From: Histoplasma ohiense
Taxonomy: Eukaryota; Ascomycota; Eurotiomycetes; Onygenales; Ajellomycetaceae
Assembly (NCBI GenBank): GCA_017607445.1
Contig: JAEVHH010000001.1
Span: 5,022,001 to 5,086,000 of the forward strand
Length of the DNA stretch: 64,000 bases
Direction of reading: 5' to 3'
Made by a program: the position numbers and the translations under genes. Positions 1-11,373 of this stretch are shown here, piece by piece (positions within the stretch are counted from its first letter, which is position 1; every line of letters begins with the position of its first letter). The notes beneath the pieces are model-generated. The model was not told the DNA's origin, did not search any database, and saw only the letters and a program-made list of their open reading frames with translations.

Positions 1-507
1 ATTTGTCCTAGATAATCCGCGGGATTACGGACTGGAGAAGGGGATTCCCTCTAGAAAAGGGTTTGAGCGGTTTGGTATCAGCATGTACCATCAGCTCCAT
101 TGCTTGGTATGTTTTGGCTCAATCCCATGAAAACAATTGTACGGTACATGTCCAGTACATGTATATATGAAGAAAAAATAATGGTGATGATAATGATAAT
201 GATAATAATAATCTTTGAGTTACTGATCCCCAGCTCATAGGCAAGCATTCGAATGGTCTATTTCAATCAAACAGACAACCATCAACATCGACGGGATGAG
301 GTGGACATGAGGCTGTTGAACCACCTTCACGTTGATCATTGCTTTGATTATCTGAGACAGGCAATCCGATGCTCTGCCGACCCCACAATTGAGTGGGGTC
401 GAGTGGAAAGGAACGGAAAGCGAAAGGAAATTGATGGATGGGGTGTTCCTCACCGCATTTGCAAGGATGTGAGTGTTTTCGAAGAGTTTATTGCGCAGCA
501 CCAATAA
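1..507 (+). CDS. UstYa-like (DUF3328) protein, 3' part
   Basis: The gene runs in from the left edge. An exon at 2-106 (frame from base 2) ends in MYHQLHCL. A GT-AG intron at 107-240 follows, and the last exon at 241-507 begins ASIRMVYFNQ and is in phase. Both signature motifs of the UstYa family are present: HQLHC in the first exon and HVDHCFDYLRQAI in the second, each an HxxHC element. Further on comes GWGVPHRICKD, a usual C-terminal block. UstYa-family proteins are membrane-anchored oxidases or cyclising enzymes of fungal RiPP and other secondary-metabolite clusters. The N-terminal membrane segment would lie outside the window. The intron carries an ATGATA/AATAAT-rich simple repeat. Family assignment is strong; the substrate is unknown. 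Confidence 0.88.
107..240 (+). other. Intron of UstYa-like gene with ATGATA simple repeat
   Basis: Donor GTATGT at 107, acceptor CATAG ending at 240. Bases about 181-212 are a run of ATGATA/AATAAT units. Removing the intron joins the two HxxHC motifs in one frame, which supports it. Confidence 0.75.
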
Positions 508-2544
508 GATTCTTCTTTTTCCTCCTCGATATCGCGGCCAGCAAGAGGGAGGGAAGGGGGAAAGGAGTGGGGGTTTGGGGAGAACTTTTTGAAGTTAATC
601 ATGGAGTGGACGAGATAAACTATGTAACAAGCCGTACAAATCACAAGATCTTCCTTGTTTCCATAAAAGGATCATAATCATCAGGGATGTCTAGACAAAT
701 GCCTACTAGAGGCCTTCCTTCGCCTATTTTGCCTGGACCCCTACGCAGCCTATCCCGGAAGAAAATTTGTTATCCATCCCAATGGGGGAGAGACGGATTC
801 GAGTTGAACGTGGGTAGAAATGGCAAATCAACATTTCGAACAATGCCATAGAGTTTAGCTCCTTTTTTATGCTCTTTGAGATCCTGCAATCCTATAACAT
901 TGGGATTCTATTTTTCTTCTAGAGATGTAAACATATACGAATCATTGTCAGTTAATTAGAGGAATGGTTGATAGACCCTGCTGACGGGTGCTCCTGAGTG
1001 GAGATGCTGATTTAGATGACGGGTCCTGTTGCTTGAACATGGGTGATTCGAGCCACGATGAGAGCTATTTTCCTCGCCACGTCAACGGGGTACCTGGCGC
1101 TCGAACTGCCGGATCCTGTTGTCCTTCCAAAATTTTCGGGATGTGCTGTATGACGACAACAGAATTTGAAATTAGAAATCGGAAATAAAAAGCGGAAGAC
1201 GGAATCAACCTACAATGAGAAAGAACGGGTTCAGAGCCGAGCTTCCTCATTTGGGCTTATGAATTCGGGATGGACTGTATTGGTTACAGCGCTAGGGATG
1301 GCGGCGTTCGGGCCCAGGAAAAATACCCACAAGCACGACACAAGCACGACGGCATAAGCCAAGCATCCCGCCACTGGATGTGGATTCTCCACGGCGACGT
1401 AACTGAACGCGGCGACGTCGGCGGAATGTCGCATAAGAGCGAAGAGCGAAGAGTGAAGAGAGAAGAGAGATGACGGCTGATCCATGCCTGATGAAAGTAT
1501 GTATGTATTGTACAGTACATCCAGACGGATTGGAAATCGTAAAAAATAAAAATAAAAAAAATAAAATAAAATGATAATAATTAGGTAAATAGGTCACGAA
1601 GTATTCCGTACACTGAAGGCTTAACAATAATGCGAGTATGTGTACTCCGTAGCGTAACTTGCATACTACCGAACCAGTTGAGCTGGGGCGGACTGAACTA
1701 AGTAGAGTCCCATTGTTAGTTTGATAGATGGCTCACGTTGAAAGCCTTGTCCAGCACGTATTTTTCCTTTCACCATCTCATGGTCATCCATTCATCCCAT
1801 AGCTGCAGCTAGAGTCAGAATGATTTTGCATCATCTCTCCTTGGGTTTACGATGACACCGAAACTCTGACTCGCATTGCCAACCAATTGGTCTCTCGTTG
1901 TGATCTTCAAGGACCCATGTGAGAATTCAATTCAAGACCCCCGGAATTGTTTTCGGGTGCAACCTTTTACCCCATACTGCTCAGTGCTCGGGGGAAGAGA
2001 GATCCCACCCTGCAATCACAGCAGGAGATCTCAAAACCATTTTCTCCGACTCTACCCAAACCAGGTATGTATCCCTCGTTTCAGAGCGATCGATGAAAAA
2101 TTAAGCAATGGGTCCAAGAATGACCCTCGATACCAAGATATCATAGGTGGAAAAGCTGTCCTAACCCTGTCGATCGATTGCTATGAAGCGACTAGCGGAT
2201 CAACTGCTTTGTGGGCTTTTGGGCCGAAGTCAGAAATATGCAAGGTTCCTGCTACTTCCCGCTAAAATAAAGCCAGTTTGTACGGCAAGTGAGTTTATCG
2301 TGCTTGGTTGACTAAAGCGTGAGCAACTAATTTCCCATGGTTAGCCATGTGAGAATGCATATGCAATATACCACAAAATATTATTAATAACGACCCAGAT
2401 TAGCCAATTCTGTTGGGATGGGACCTTGCATCCTGCAGATATACATGTGAATATTGACACTCTTCCTTGGCCAATGTTGTCATTGACATTTTCTGACGGT
2501 TATTTCATTAAAGAACAGAAGTCCACACAAAGTTGATCTTGCCG
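508..2544. other. Intergenic, no gene recognised
   Basis: About 2 kb between the UstYa-like gene and the bANK regulator. Open frames here are short, overlap on both strands and lack recognisable motifs. An AAAATAAAA-type low-complexity stretch lies near 1540-1575. Promoter elements of the downstream regulator are expected here but none is distinctive. Confidence 0.6.
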
Positions 2545-3772
2545 ATGTGGCAATCGTCAGAAGAGAACAAAACCGAGGAGAAAACTTCTCGAGAGCAGCT
2601 CGCGGCGAAAGAACGCCGTCGTCTTCAGAATCGGATTGCTCAAAGGAATCACCGTACGCTGTCCATCCCTTATCCAGAGGAGAATCGGCGACCAAAGCTA
2701 AGTGACACGAATAGGTAAAAAGAAGGCCCAGCTGAACGGAAATGAGGAGCAAAAATTACGAGAGGGTCCCAATGCACATGCCGATGTGCAGGTACAGCCG
2801 AGCAATAATATCAAATATAACGAACACGCTTCGGACGAGGATCCCGCGAATGTGCATGGATCACTTGCCCCTTCGCATCCCCCGCCGTTCGGTAAGGCCT
2901 GTCGCTCGTCAAACCTTCACGACCACTATCGGCATATCCCCGCTGTATGGCAATCCGACAATCAAATCATAAACCACTCCTCTCGCTCCTCTCAACAGCG
3001 CCGGCGCGCCAACGAGATTTGCAGCACGAGCACCACCCTGGGGAATTTGTGGAGGGACCAGGATATCCCCCAAAATCCCAGTGGAGTCACAAGGCCCCAA
3101 TTCTCAGAAGATGTAGGGAATCTAAGTTGCCTGGTGACCAACAGTCCTGACCTTAGCGCGGCGTTCGATGGGACGGATTCTGATATCGGCAGCCCTGCCG
3201 CACAATCTTATTCTGCGGCGCTTGCTACAATTGAACCTTGTCCACCTTTATCATCCGCACAAACATCTGTCTCCGAGGATGATCTCGGCTTGATCGGCGT
3301 TCCCCCAGGATGGCCAGGGAATATATTCGGCCCACCCAAAAGACTGCGCTCCTATAGCGAGAACACAGGAAGGATCGCTCAGAGCTCTCCTTTTCTCATG
3401 CATTTACAGAGCCATTCAGAGCCCGAAAAATGTCATGACTCCGAGGGTAAAATGGCGCTTCACCTATCCGCAGAGAATGGCCACGCCAATATTGTGCGAT
3501 GCCTCTTAGAATTCGGGTCCGATATCAACAAGCGCGATGGGTCTGGGGCTTCTGCGTTGCATTACGCAGCTGGAACAGGGAATGTGGAGGTTATATCAAT
3601 CTTGCTCGAGAAAGGCGCTGATGGGAATATCATAGACCTTGAAGGACGCACTCCTCTGCACATAGCGGCCGAAAGGGGCCACGAAGCTGCTGTTAGGATT
3701 TTAATTCAGTCAGGAGCCAGGGTAGATATTCAAATCCAAAGGAATCACGTTTCCAACAGATACAACACTTAA
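2545..3772 (+). CDS. bZIP-basic-region ankyrin (bANK, ToxE-like) transcription factor
   Basis: Two exons, 2545-2653 and 2715-3772, give 388 residues. The 61-base intron (GTACGC to AATAG) splits an Arg codon, and splicing completes the basic region: ERRRLQNRIAQRNHR continues into KKKAQ. This is the fungal bZIP DNA-contact signature (NRxAQRxxR) at residues about 20-40. No leucine heptads follow. Residues about 280-375 hold three ankyrin repeats with the motifs ALHLSAENGH, ALHYAAGTGN and PLHIAAERGH. A bZIP basic region plus ankyrin repeats without a zipper is the architecture of Cochliobolus ToxE, the pathway regulator of HC-toxin synthesis, and of related cluster regulators. The start is the first ATG in the frame. 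Together with the UstYa-like neighbour it suggests a cluster-specific activator; its targets are inference. Confidence 0.87.
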
Positions 3773-4720
3773 ATATAAACCCATAGCCAGTGTTCATTTT
3801 GAACGCATGTCTCTAGAGCATCATCGCACTGAGGGCCACGTGCAACATAGATGTTGAAAATCATGTCAGCTTTTCTCAACATTGTCATTTATACAATATA
3901 GACATTTGCTCAGTAGATGCCGTAAGGCTGCGTAGTTACTTACTTTAGTTATAGTTACCTTCTCTAATTAGTAAGCCTGTGCACAAGGGATAATATCTAC
4001 CTGGAGGAATATTGGCCGGTATCTTTAAAAACTGACATTCCAAGATGGATTTGAACTTTTCAGCCTCGCATGAAGCTGCTGAAAAATATTCTCAATTCTC
4101 AATTCTCGCTTCCCTGAAAAGCGAGTCATTAGATAGTATCGCTGGAGTCAGAGCCCATAATGTTCCATTATGAGGTAATGCTTGGCCAAAATATCCATAT
4201 ACATCTCCAGCCCAGCGCTTAAAGCGCTCCTCAACATCGTTACACCACCTGGTATTCGATAAGAATAGCATGTGTGAGAGATAGCTGGAATAAACGAAGT
4301 ATGGTCCAACAGAGATCCATGAAGCGGGATCGAGAGGGAGGCAAAGGCTATGTATAAAATACAGAGTCACAGTTGCCCTAATTCAAAAGCGGATCAATCA
4401 GGGCTCAACTTTATTGCAACCTCTCCTAAACTTCCCGTCTGCGCCCCCGTGGGGAAACAAAGACGAAAAAGAAAACACAACGGGCCAATGTAAGGAAAGT
4501 TTCCTTAGAATGGTGAAGGACGGTGAAATTTGAACCGCCGGTCTGGTTGCTTACTAAGCTGTGTTCTCCTTTCCAACGTCATGTCTCTCAAGTTAAAAAT
4601 TTTGCTGATTCCTTCATAGCCAGATATATCTCGTTGAGCCTGCTAACGCTAGACAATTTGTTTATAACACTCATATGGTTCTGTGCGTAGCCTTTCGATC
4701 TCTGCTGTGTTATATTACGC
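3773..4720. other. Intergenic, convergent 3' ends
   Basis: The bANK gene (plus) and the DUF3445 gene (minus) converge here. A 92-codon minus-strand frame at 4092-4370 starts at GTG and has no motif I recognise. No gene is called. Confidence 0.55.
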
Positions 4721-5868
4721 CTATCTACATTGATTTGGCTCCTCCCTGAGTTTCAGCCACCCAAATACTGCAGACCCCCAATGGTCTCTCCCCTTATATT
4801 TCCCCACTGCATCGGGCCAACTTTTTATTTCCGTCACAAGATTCCTTAGCTCTTCTAACGGGAGTGCCTGGAGACGCGTTAGGGAAGTTTTTACTCCAAA
4901 CACTATCGCTCTGGATTTCGGTAATCTGCGAAACGTCTGTCTTTCGCGACGAAGAAGAATATCCTCTGGCCGAGGTTCAACATCTCTGTGGCCCAATCCA
5001 ACCGGCTGAAAGAGAATCGAACTTAGCGATTCATCAGGCTTCGTTACCTGAATAAAATAACTCGACCGTTCCATTGGCGAGTCTACTGTTAGCCGCGATA
5101 GAAACCTACAGTTCAATTAGTCGAATTGCACTTTTCTTTGGTCGATGCTGGGATATGACCAACTTATTGACAGAGAACTCAATCTCCTTATGCCATAGAG
5201 GAACAGGCCCGTGCATCTGAGCAATGGTATATCCAATTCTCTCCATGGCGCACCATCCCACGGGGAATAGACTGGCTGTCGCCGCTCTACCTTGTTTTCA
5301 GCAAGTGGTCCCTCGGCGGGTTATAAGTTGATAGGACTTACAGGTAACTCTGACCAGCTTCATTCTCCAATACGATACTGAGATCTTCCATCGCAAGTCG
5401 AGCTGCTACCTCGAGTGGCTCAAACCTATTGGTGGGATCTCCGAGACGGTATACCTCGCCTGTCGTTGTGATACTAACCTCATTTTTATCCATCTCAAAT
5501 ACATCAGGGTATCGACCGCATAGATATGTGGCAACTTCATGCAGCAATTCCTCGCAAGCATGTCGGGCTTCGGGGAGGCATTGGAATACTTTGATTCTTT
5601 GAGTCCGAAAAAGGGAGTCGCGCAACTCGTGCTGCTCCATATAATTTTTATCGATCGTCAACCAGTTGCGCTGATCGAGCCTTCTGAGCCCCATGTTGGT
5701 GCGGTACTTGGCTCTGCCCTTGATTTGTTCGACTGGGTAGGGAGACAGGTTTTCCAAATCAAAGCCTGCTTTCCCCTTTCCCACTTTGGATTTCAAGAAC
5801 GACCAAATAATTTCACCGAGGAGGATAAGGAGAAGTAAGAAAAAAAGCAAATTCCAGAAGACTTCCAT
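4721..5868 (-). CDS. DUF3445 haem-dependent oxidative N-demethylase-like protein, membrane-anchored
   Basis: Three exons on the minus strand, 5868-5342, 5286-5164 and 5105-4721, give 344 residues. Introns are 55 and 58 bases. They restore continuous family sequence: GQSYL joins AATASLFPVGW, and EFSVNK joins FLSRLTVDSP. Family blocks seen are MGLRRLDQRNWLTIDKNY, LFPVGWCAMERIGY, MHGPVPLW, SSYFIQV and LRRERQTFRRLPKSRAI. These match the DUF3445 family, whose bacterial members are haem enzymes that demethylate small amines. Residues 4-25 form a hydrophobic anchor (FWNLLFFLLLLILLGEII), so the enzyme is probably fixed to a membrane with the domain exposed. The start is the ATG at 5868; an upstream GTG frame extension is not needed. 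Family sure, reaction in this fungus unknown. It may belong to the adjacent UstYa/bANK locus. Confidence 0.87.
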
Positions 5869-7077
5869 ATTGACCTGCGAGGCGTTTGGGTGGCAGTCAC
5901 CCACAGAATTTGACACAATTTGTTTTGACGGATGCGGGTCAACTCAAAAGATCATGAAGTAAGGGGCGAGTTGGCGACCTTAAGGTCATGTATGAAATCA
6001 ACTGGAAACATTCATTTGAATAATACTAAACTTCTTTGCTCCATTTTTCTTCTGGCTGTCCTAGATTTTCCTCAATAGAAAATCTAGGAGGAGGTATTGC
6101 CGACGTCCCAGCCCATCCGAAAATTAAAATCCTCCTCCCTACTGGTAGGATTGATATGGAATTTCGGCGGCCTCTGCGGGTCTAATTCTTTCCAAGACTG
6201 ATGTGCATAACTCCGGCATCTGAGTTTAAAATCGAATAGCAACACTTATTCCGCGAGAAATCCGTACGCTAGAGGCCCTGCATTACTTATGTGGACCCTA
6301 TGCAGAGCCACCAATCCTGCTGGGAAGTATTATATTGTCGTGTTTTTGTCACATTAGTTTGGCTTCTCTGTGCCAAAGAACGATGACGCTCAAGACAAGG
6401 ATATGTGCATATGATACAACTTGTATGAAAGCTCCATGGGCTTTTGGGGGAAAGAATTTCGACAACAAAAATTAAATGCCGTTGACCGACTGCTGGGATT
6501 GATCCTCAGGATTACCATTTCTCCTGCATCGTTTTGCTCGCATGTGTTTTTTTTTTTTTTTTTCTCTCTCACCGTTCTTTCTATATCGCCGCTTTCTTCT
6601 CAAAAGCCGCGGTTACCGCCAATCCATGTTTGGGCCATTTCTTCAGATCATCTGAATTATGAATTGGAAAAAGTATAATTGAAAATTTGATAAATTACCC
6701 TGCGCAAGCCGTTTGCCTTCTTTCCCGGCCGGTTATCTAAAGATATCCACTTGTCAATATGGTTCGTTAGCTTCCCTCCGCTCATCTGGCATTTGTTAAT
6801 TAAGCATCCAATTGTTACAGATCAGAATTTTGGGGCCGATGGCTGTCTGGACCCTGGCAGCCACGGACTATTGGCCCTTTTTCACGTTGCCCATTGTAGC
6901 GCGCTCATCAAAACCTTAAGTTTCCGCCATATCCCAGCGGCTCCTTGCCAAGTACCAATGCTTTGGACAAACCTCCTCAAGTCCTAGTCGAACATGATCT
7001 ACGATCGTCACAACAAACCTGAAGAAACGGGGAGTCAACTGATTTGCCAAAAGAAATTTCCAAAGGTAATAATAGAG

Positions 7078-7110
7078 TTTTTTTCCCCAGGGTCTCGAAT
7101 CCGGACCCTG
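7078..7110 (-). repeat. tRNA-like hairpin followed by A7 (possible SINE end)
   Basis: CAGGGTC (7088-7094) pairs perfectly with GACCCTG (7104-7110) around a loop that reads GGATTCGAGA on the minus strand, which resembles a Pol III B box. On that strand seven A follow (7084-7078). A clear A box was not found. Suggestive only. Confidence 0.25.
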
Positions 7111-10100
7111 AAGACGCCATATTCCACCACAAACTTCTTTTCCTACTGACCCTCACTAGATCAAGTAGCACTCTGCAGGCACGGAAAAAGAAATGATAAG
7201 AAACCACAATGTTACGACTGACAAAGCAAGTGGTAAAATGTAGTGCCCCCCGCACAGAAATTCTGGTGGAAAAAGTTCATCGATGCCAACTCCACTTACA
7301 ATGACGAGACAGTAAAACCCTGTCTATCAATTGCTTTGTTGTCTTCTTGTATTTTTGTCGCTCCGGGCGGGTAATGACACAAATCATTTTCGTCCTTAGA
7401 AGGTTGGGAACAATGACTATGTATAGACGACAGGAATTTGGAAGCCCCGAATTGCGATGTAGCCCTCCCCATCAGAAATCCTAGACAACTTTGGGATCGG
7501 TAAACGTTTCGTGAAAGCCACATTTGACGGCCTAATGCTCTAGTTAATTAACTTTTCTTTGTCCCCAATAGCTTCCCCGCAAATCTATCAAACCCTCCCC
7601 TTCTCCAATGGATGTTTACCGCTTGTTGAATAATCATCATCACCATCATCACAGAAAGGAGCAAAACAGCATAGACCGCCCTTCCTGCTGTGGCAATCAA
7701 ATTTATGTGTGCAAACACTTCTAACTGGCATTGTCTGAAAATCATTCAAGGGCTACCATCCATACACTGGCTGCTCATGTCGGATTCTAAAGGAAATAAT
7801 TTCAATGGGATTACATCATTTCTTTGTCGGATAGTTACTGCATCCCTAACATTTACAATCGAGCCAGTATCTACAGCCGTGTATACTTTGATGTTGTGGT
7901 GAACGTTGACTAGCAATTGTCCCTGGGAACTATTGCTGCAGCTTCTGAGGTGTTTGAACCTCGCGGCCTTTGACAATGACAGCCGTTCGTTGACTTCTGC
8001 TGTGGTTTCTTCTCCTCGGTGGATTCAGAATGGAAGATCAAATCACAAAACGGTGGCGCGCGTCTTAAGCCTTTCAGATATATTGCTTTTTTTCCTTCTC
8101 TTTGTCTCGACCAATTCCAGCCTGCACGCGAGTGGGGAGAGAAACACGAGAAGGTGGATATTTCTGCCAGCCAACCACGGGGCATGGAATGACGACTTCG
8201 AATTTGCCAGAAATGATATTTTCGATGAACCTTCAACTTGGATCTGATTCAGCGGATTCGGTTTCGCGTGCTTCCAGCCGAGGAATTCCCATTCGCCCCG
8301 AGGATACGAAAGAGCTGATTGTTTTCCCGGATTTCCTTGTTCATGTCTCGTGCCCTCCCAGCCCACTTGCACCTCCCGTTTTCCCATCTCTAAATCCCCA
8401 TCTCGCAGAACATTCGCTCTCCGGAAGTTATCAACATCAAGAGAACCTTGCAGAACTCGAAAGTGTATTCGTATAAGAGCGCCACGTCACAAAATATCGG
8501 ATTCCTCGGTCATTCTTTTCCTCATCATTGCCACCCCTTGACGCTTGTTTCTTTCTATCCTCACTTAATCGATCCCAAGCGTTCACCGTGGCGATGATCT
8601 GTCAACCCTATATAGTCTCATATCAAACTTCGTGAATACAAATAAGTGATCTCCCGATCTTCAAACTCTTAGTCAATATCATACACTACGAAAAGTTGAG
8701 GTACAACTGTCTGAATTCTCTCTCCATCGCTAAATTACAGAGACGTGAGATATGAAGACTCTGTGATATAGTTATGGAAGTATGTATGTGATATGAGAGG
8801 ACTTCCAGATGCCTCCCGGCATTGGCATCTGCTACTGTGTGATCTTTTTCCATCAAGTGCCTATGTCTTGTTTTTACTACAGACTTCTGACGAGCTGTTC
8901 ATTCTACACGACTAAGTATTTAAGAAGCTTGCCTGTGTGAAAATAGCCAGGCACCGTGCATAACGATCAATTCTCATGAATAAGTGATACGTAACATGAA
9001 TAAAAGGTAGACGATGCCTTTTCACAGTCGCAAATTTTCGAATGGCTATTGAAAGGCAATTGAATTGGCTGGCATTTCATCGCATTGTTTTCAATCATAT
9101 AGCACAGCACCAATCATACTTTCTTGACTATGTACACCCTAAAATCCATATCAACTAGTTAGTAAAATTTGTACGTGATTCTAGATGTGTCCTTTTAAAG
9201 AGATTTTATGGACTTGCTGCTGTGTGTGTCCACTATTCGATGGGGTCATTGGCCTCCCGCTTTAGTATATATCGCTATATCATTTCATAAACCTTCCATC
9301 TAGGTTTTAAAGGCTTGTCATTGCTATAGAACTAATTCAACAGAACGAGGGTTAGGAGGAACCTCATTTTGAGGAGCCGAATAACAGTGGTGATATATTT
9401 ACTCCGCCTCAATCAGGCCATGAAGCTGAGAAGTGTGAAAAAACAAAGAGAAAAAGAAAAAAAACACTGATCCATTTCTCCTGTAAACACAAACCCAAAG
9501 ACATCTCAAATTCATAGCTCGCTATAGATGACTTACGGCTTAGGCCATATTTTTCCAGCCAGTGCAACAATGCACATTACTCTAGGAGGGCACGATTGTT
9601 TGCCACATATCTGGATACCTGTCAGATTCCTGTTCTTTCTTTCTTTTTTCCTAAACTGGATGCTCCAGAGAGTCCGCCACCTCCCCCCTTATTTTCAAGG
9701 AGACTTGAATCTTCGTTACTATAGCCGCATAGGAACGGGGAAGTCAACTAGTTAACCATCTATTCATCAGGGCGCATGTTGACATCGCCTCAACGAAAAA
9801 AAAAAAAAAACAAAACACTCCAAAGTTGAAGCGTGACGACAACTGCTCCTTCACCCCCGAACAACGTTCCAAGTGCGAAGGATAAATAGGTTGGAAAAAA
9901 AGACAATCCGAATTTAGCTTCATGGAATCATTACACCCATTTGATAATGACGAACAAGCCTCTCGGGATAAGATGGCCATAGAACATGACAAGAACAAAA
10001 ATCAAAAACAAAGGAAACTGGCAATGTCGCTCTTTTCATCGATGGAACCATATGTCCTGATCATCAGTGCGTGTCCTCCTAAGTCACATCATATGAAGGC

Positions 10101-10630
10101 CGGGCCGGGCGACACAGGGCTGACGAGAGTTGGTATGTACTATGTACTTGTCTAAATACTCAAATTAAGCCTGGCGGTCAGAAGAGCGATCGTCATGTTA
10201 TATAGGACGCGATAAGCTGGGCAGAAACCAGGGAAAATAAAAACGACTATCATTACCGCGCACCTGGGCAATTTCTGGGATACCCATGTGTATCTTGGAA
10301 CGGTGGAGAGACAGCTTCTTTGTATATAAAGTATCTGAAATATTCTGCTAGAAACAAAGACCTTGTGAATAAACGAAGTGGAGGTGATAATGAGTAACAG
10401 CGCGTCAGCAGGACATCTGGGCCCGAATAAAAACAGCCAAAGGTAGTAAGGGGATGAGTCTAACCCAGGGAGCCCCTGCTGGCGATGTTCCCTTTTTCTA
10501 TCACCAAAGACTGGATATTTAAATGGTGGATGGAGCAAGTGTTGTAATTGAATCGAGTCTATTTATTATCCCTATGGAAACGTGAAGTATATAGAAGCAT
10601 GCCAAACAGAGAAGAAAGTAAAGACAATCC

Positions 10631-10654
10631 AAAAAAAAAAAAAAAAAAAAAAAA
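10631..10654. repeat. Poly-A tract, 24 bases
   Basis: An uninterrupted A run within a purine-rich stretch (10600-10700). It could be a retroposed 3' end or simple slippage. No adjacent coding relic was recognised. Confidence 0.8.
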
Positions 10655-11373
10655 GTAGAGGCAGGGAAAGGGGGGAAAAGGAGTAAAAAGCAAAGCCGGA
10701 GAAAGAAATGGGAACAACACAAATGGCTGACGTTGTCAAGAAGAAATTATCATCAGAGAATATTGAAAGCATACTAACATGGAAAATTGGCAGAAAAAGA
10801 TGTTTCTTAACACAATTGCTAGCTCCTCATCGATCAACAAATAAGATCAACTTCAAGAAGGGAGGAGTAAAGGGCTGGATCAAAAATAGAGCACAAACGG
10901 CGAATATAACAAAAAGAGGTATAATGATAGCTAGACGAGTTCGCTACCTCGAAAAGGAAGGGGGGAATATAGAAAGATATAATATCAAAGGTTAGAATAT
11001 AGAATGCGATAAGAAATTTTGTAGATCACGAAGGGGGAAAATTGTTTCCAAGGGATCAGCTCAATCCTTTGGGGAGACTGGCGGATAAACCAATTAGGTA
11101 GTGGCAACCTTTAAAAAAAATCCGAAGTTAGATGGAATGGAATTCACGTCATCCGCATTTGGGTGTTTAGATGTCAAATGGAGAAAGACTAGCGGAAGGT
11201 AGCTAGGAAACCGGATGCCGTTCGAGGACAAGAGTTGAGGGTGTTAAGGAAATATTCATCGTCACTTCGTAAGATGTCTTGGTATTTTGGTATTTGTTTT
11301 TGTTACGCACTGGACTCTTTTATTCGGAGGGCGAATTTCTGTTTCAACCACAGAAATACTAACAATGTCGAAT

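Larger units (their letters stand above)
5869..11373. other. 5.5 kb region without a recognised gene
   Basis: No open frame here has a family motif and many overlap on opposite strands. Visible items are a 17-18-base T run near 6547, a tRNA-like hairpin at 7088-7110, an 8-bp inverted repeat at 8806-8813 and 8824-8831 (CAGATGCC/GGCATCTG, 10-base loop), an A run near 9799 and a 24-base A run at 10631-10654. It may hold noncoding transcripts, long untranslated regions or decayed repeats. Confidence 0.5.

Noticed and set aside
1876..2265. 129-codon plus-strand frame
   Set aside because: It starts at a non-ATG codon, has no motif and no clear splice partner.
4092..4370. 92-codon minus-strand frame between bANK and DUF3445 genes
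   Set aside because: It starts at GTG, has no known motif, and could only be part of a spliced gene for which I found no other exon.
10152..10538. 128-codon minus-strand frame
   Set aside because: Biased composition and no motif; it sits in an A/T-rich stretch with overlapping frames.
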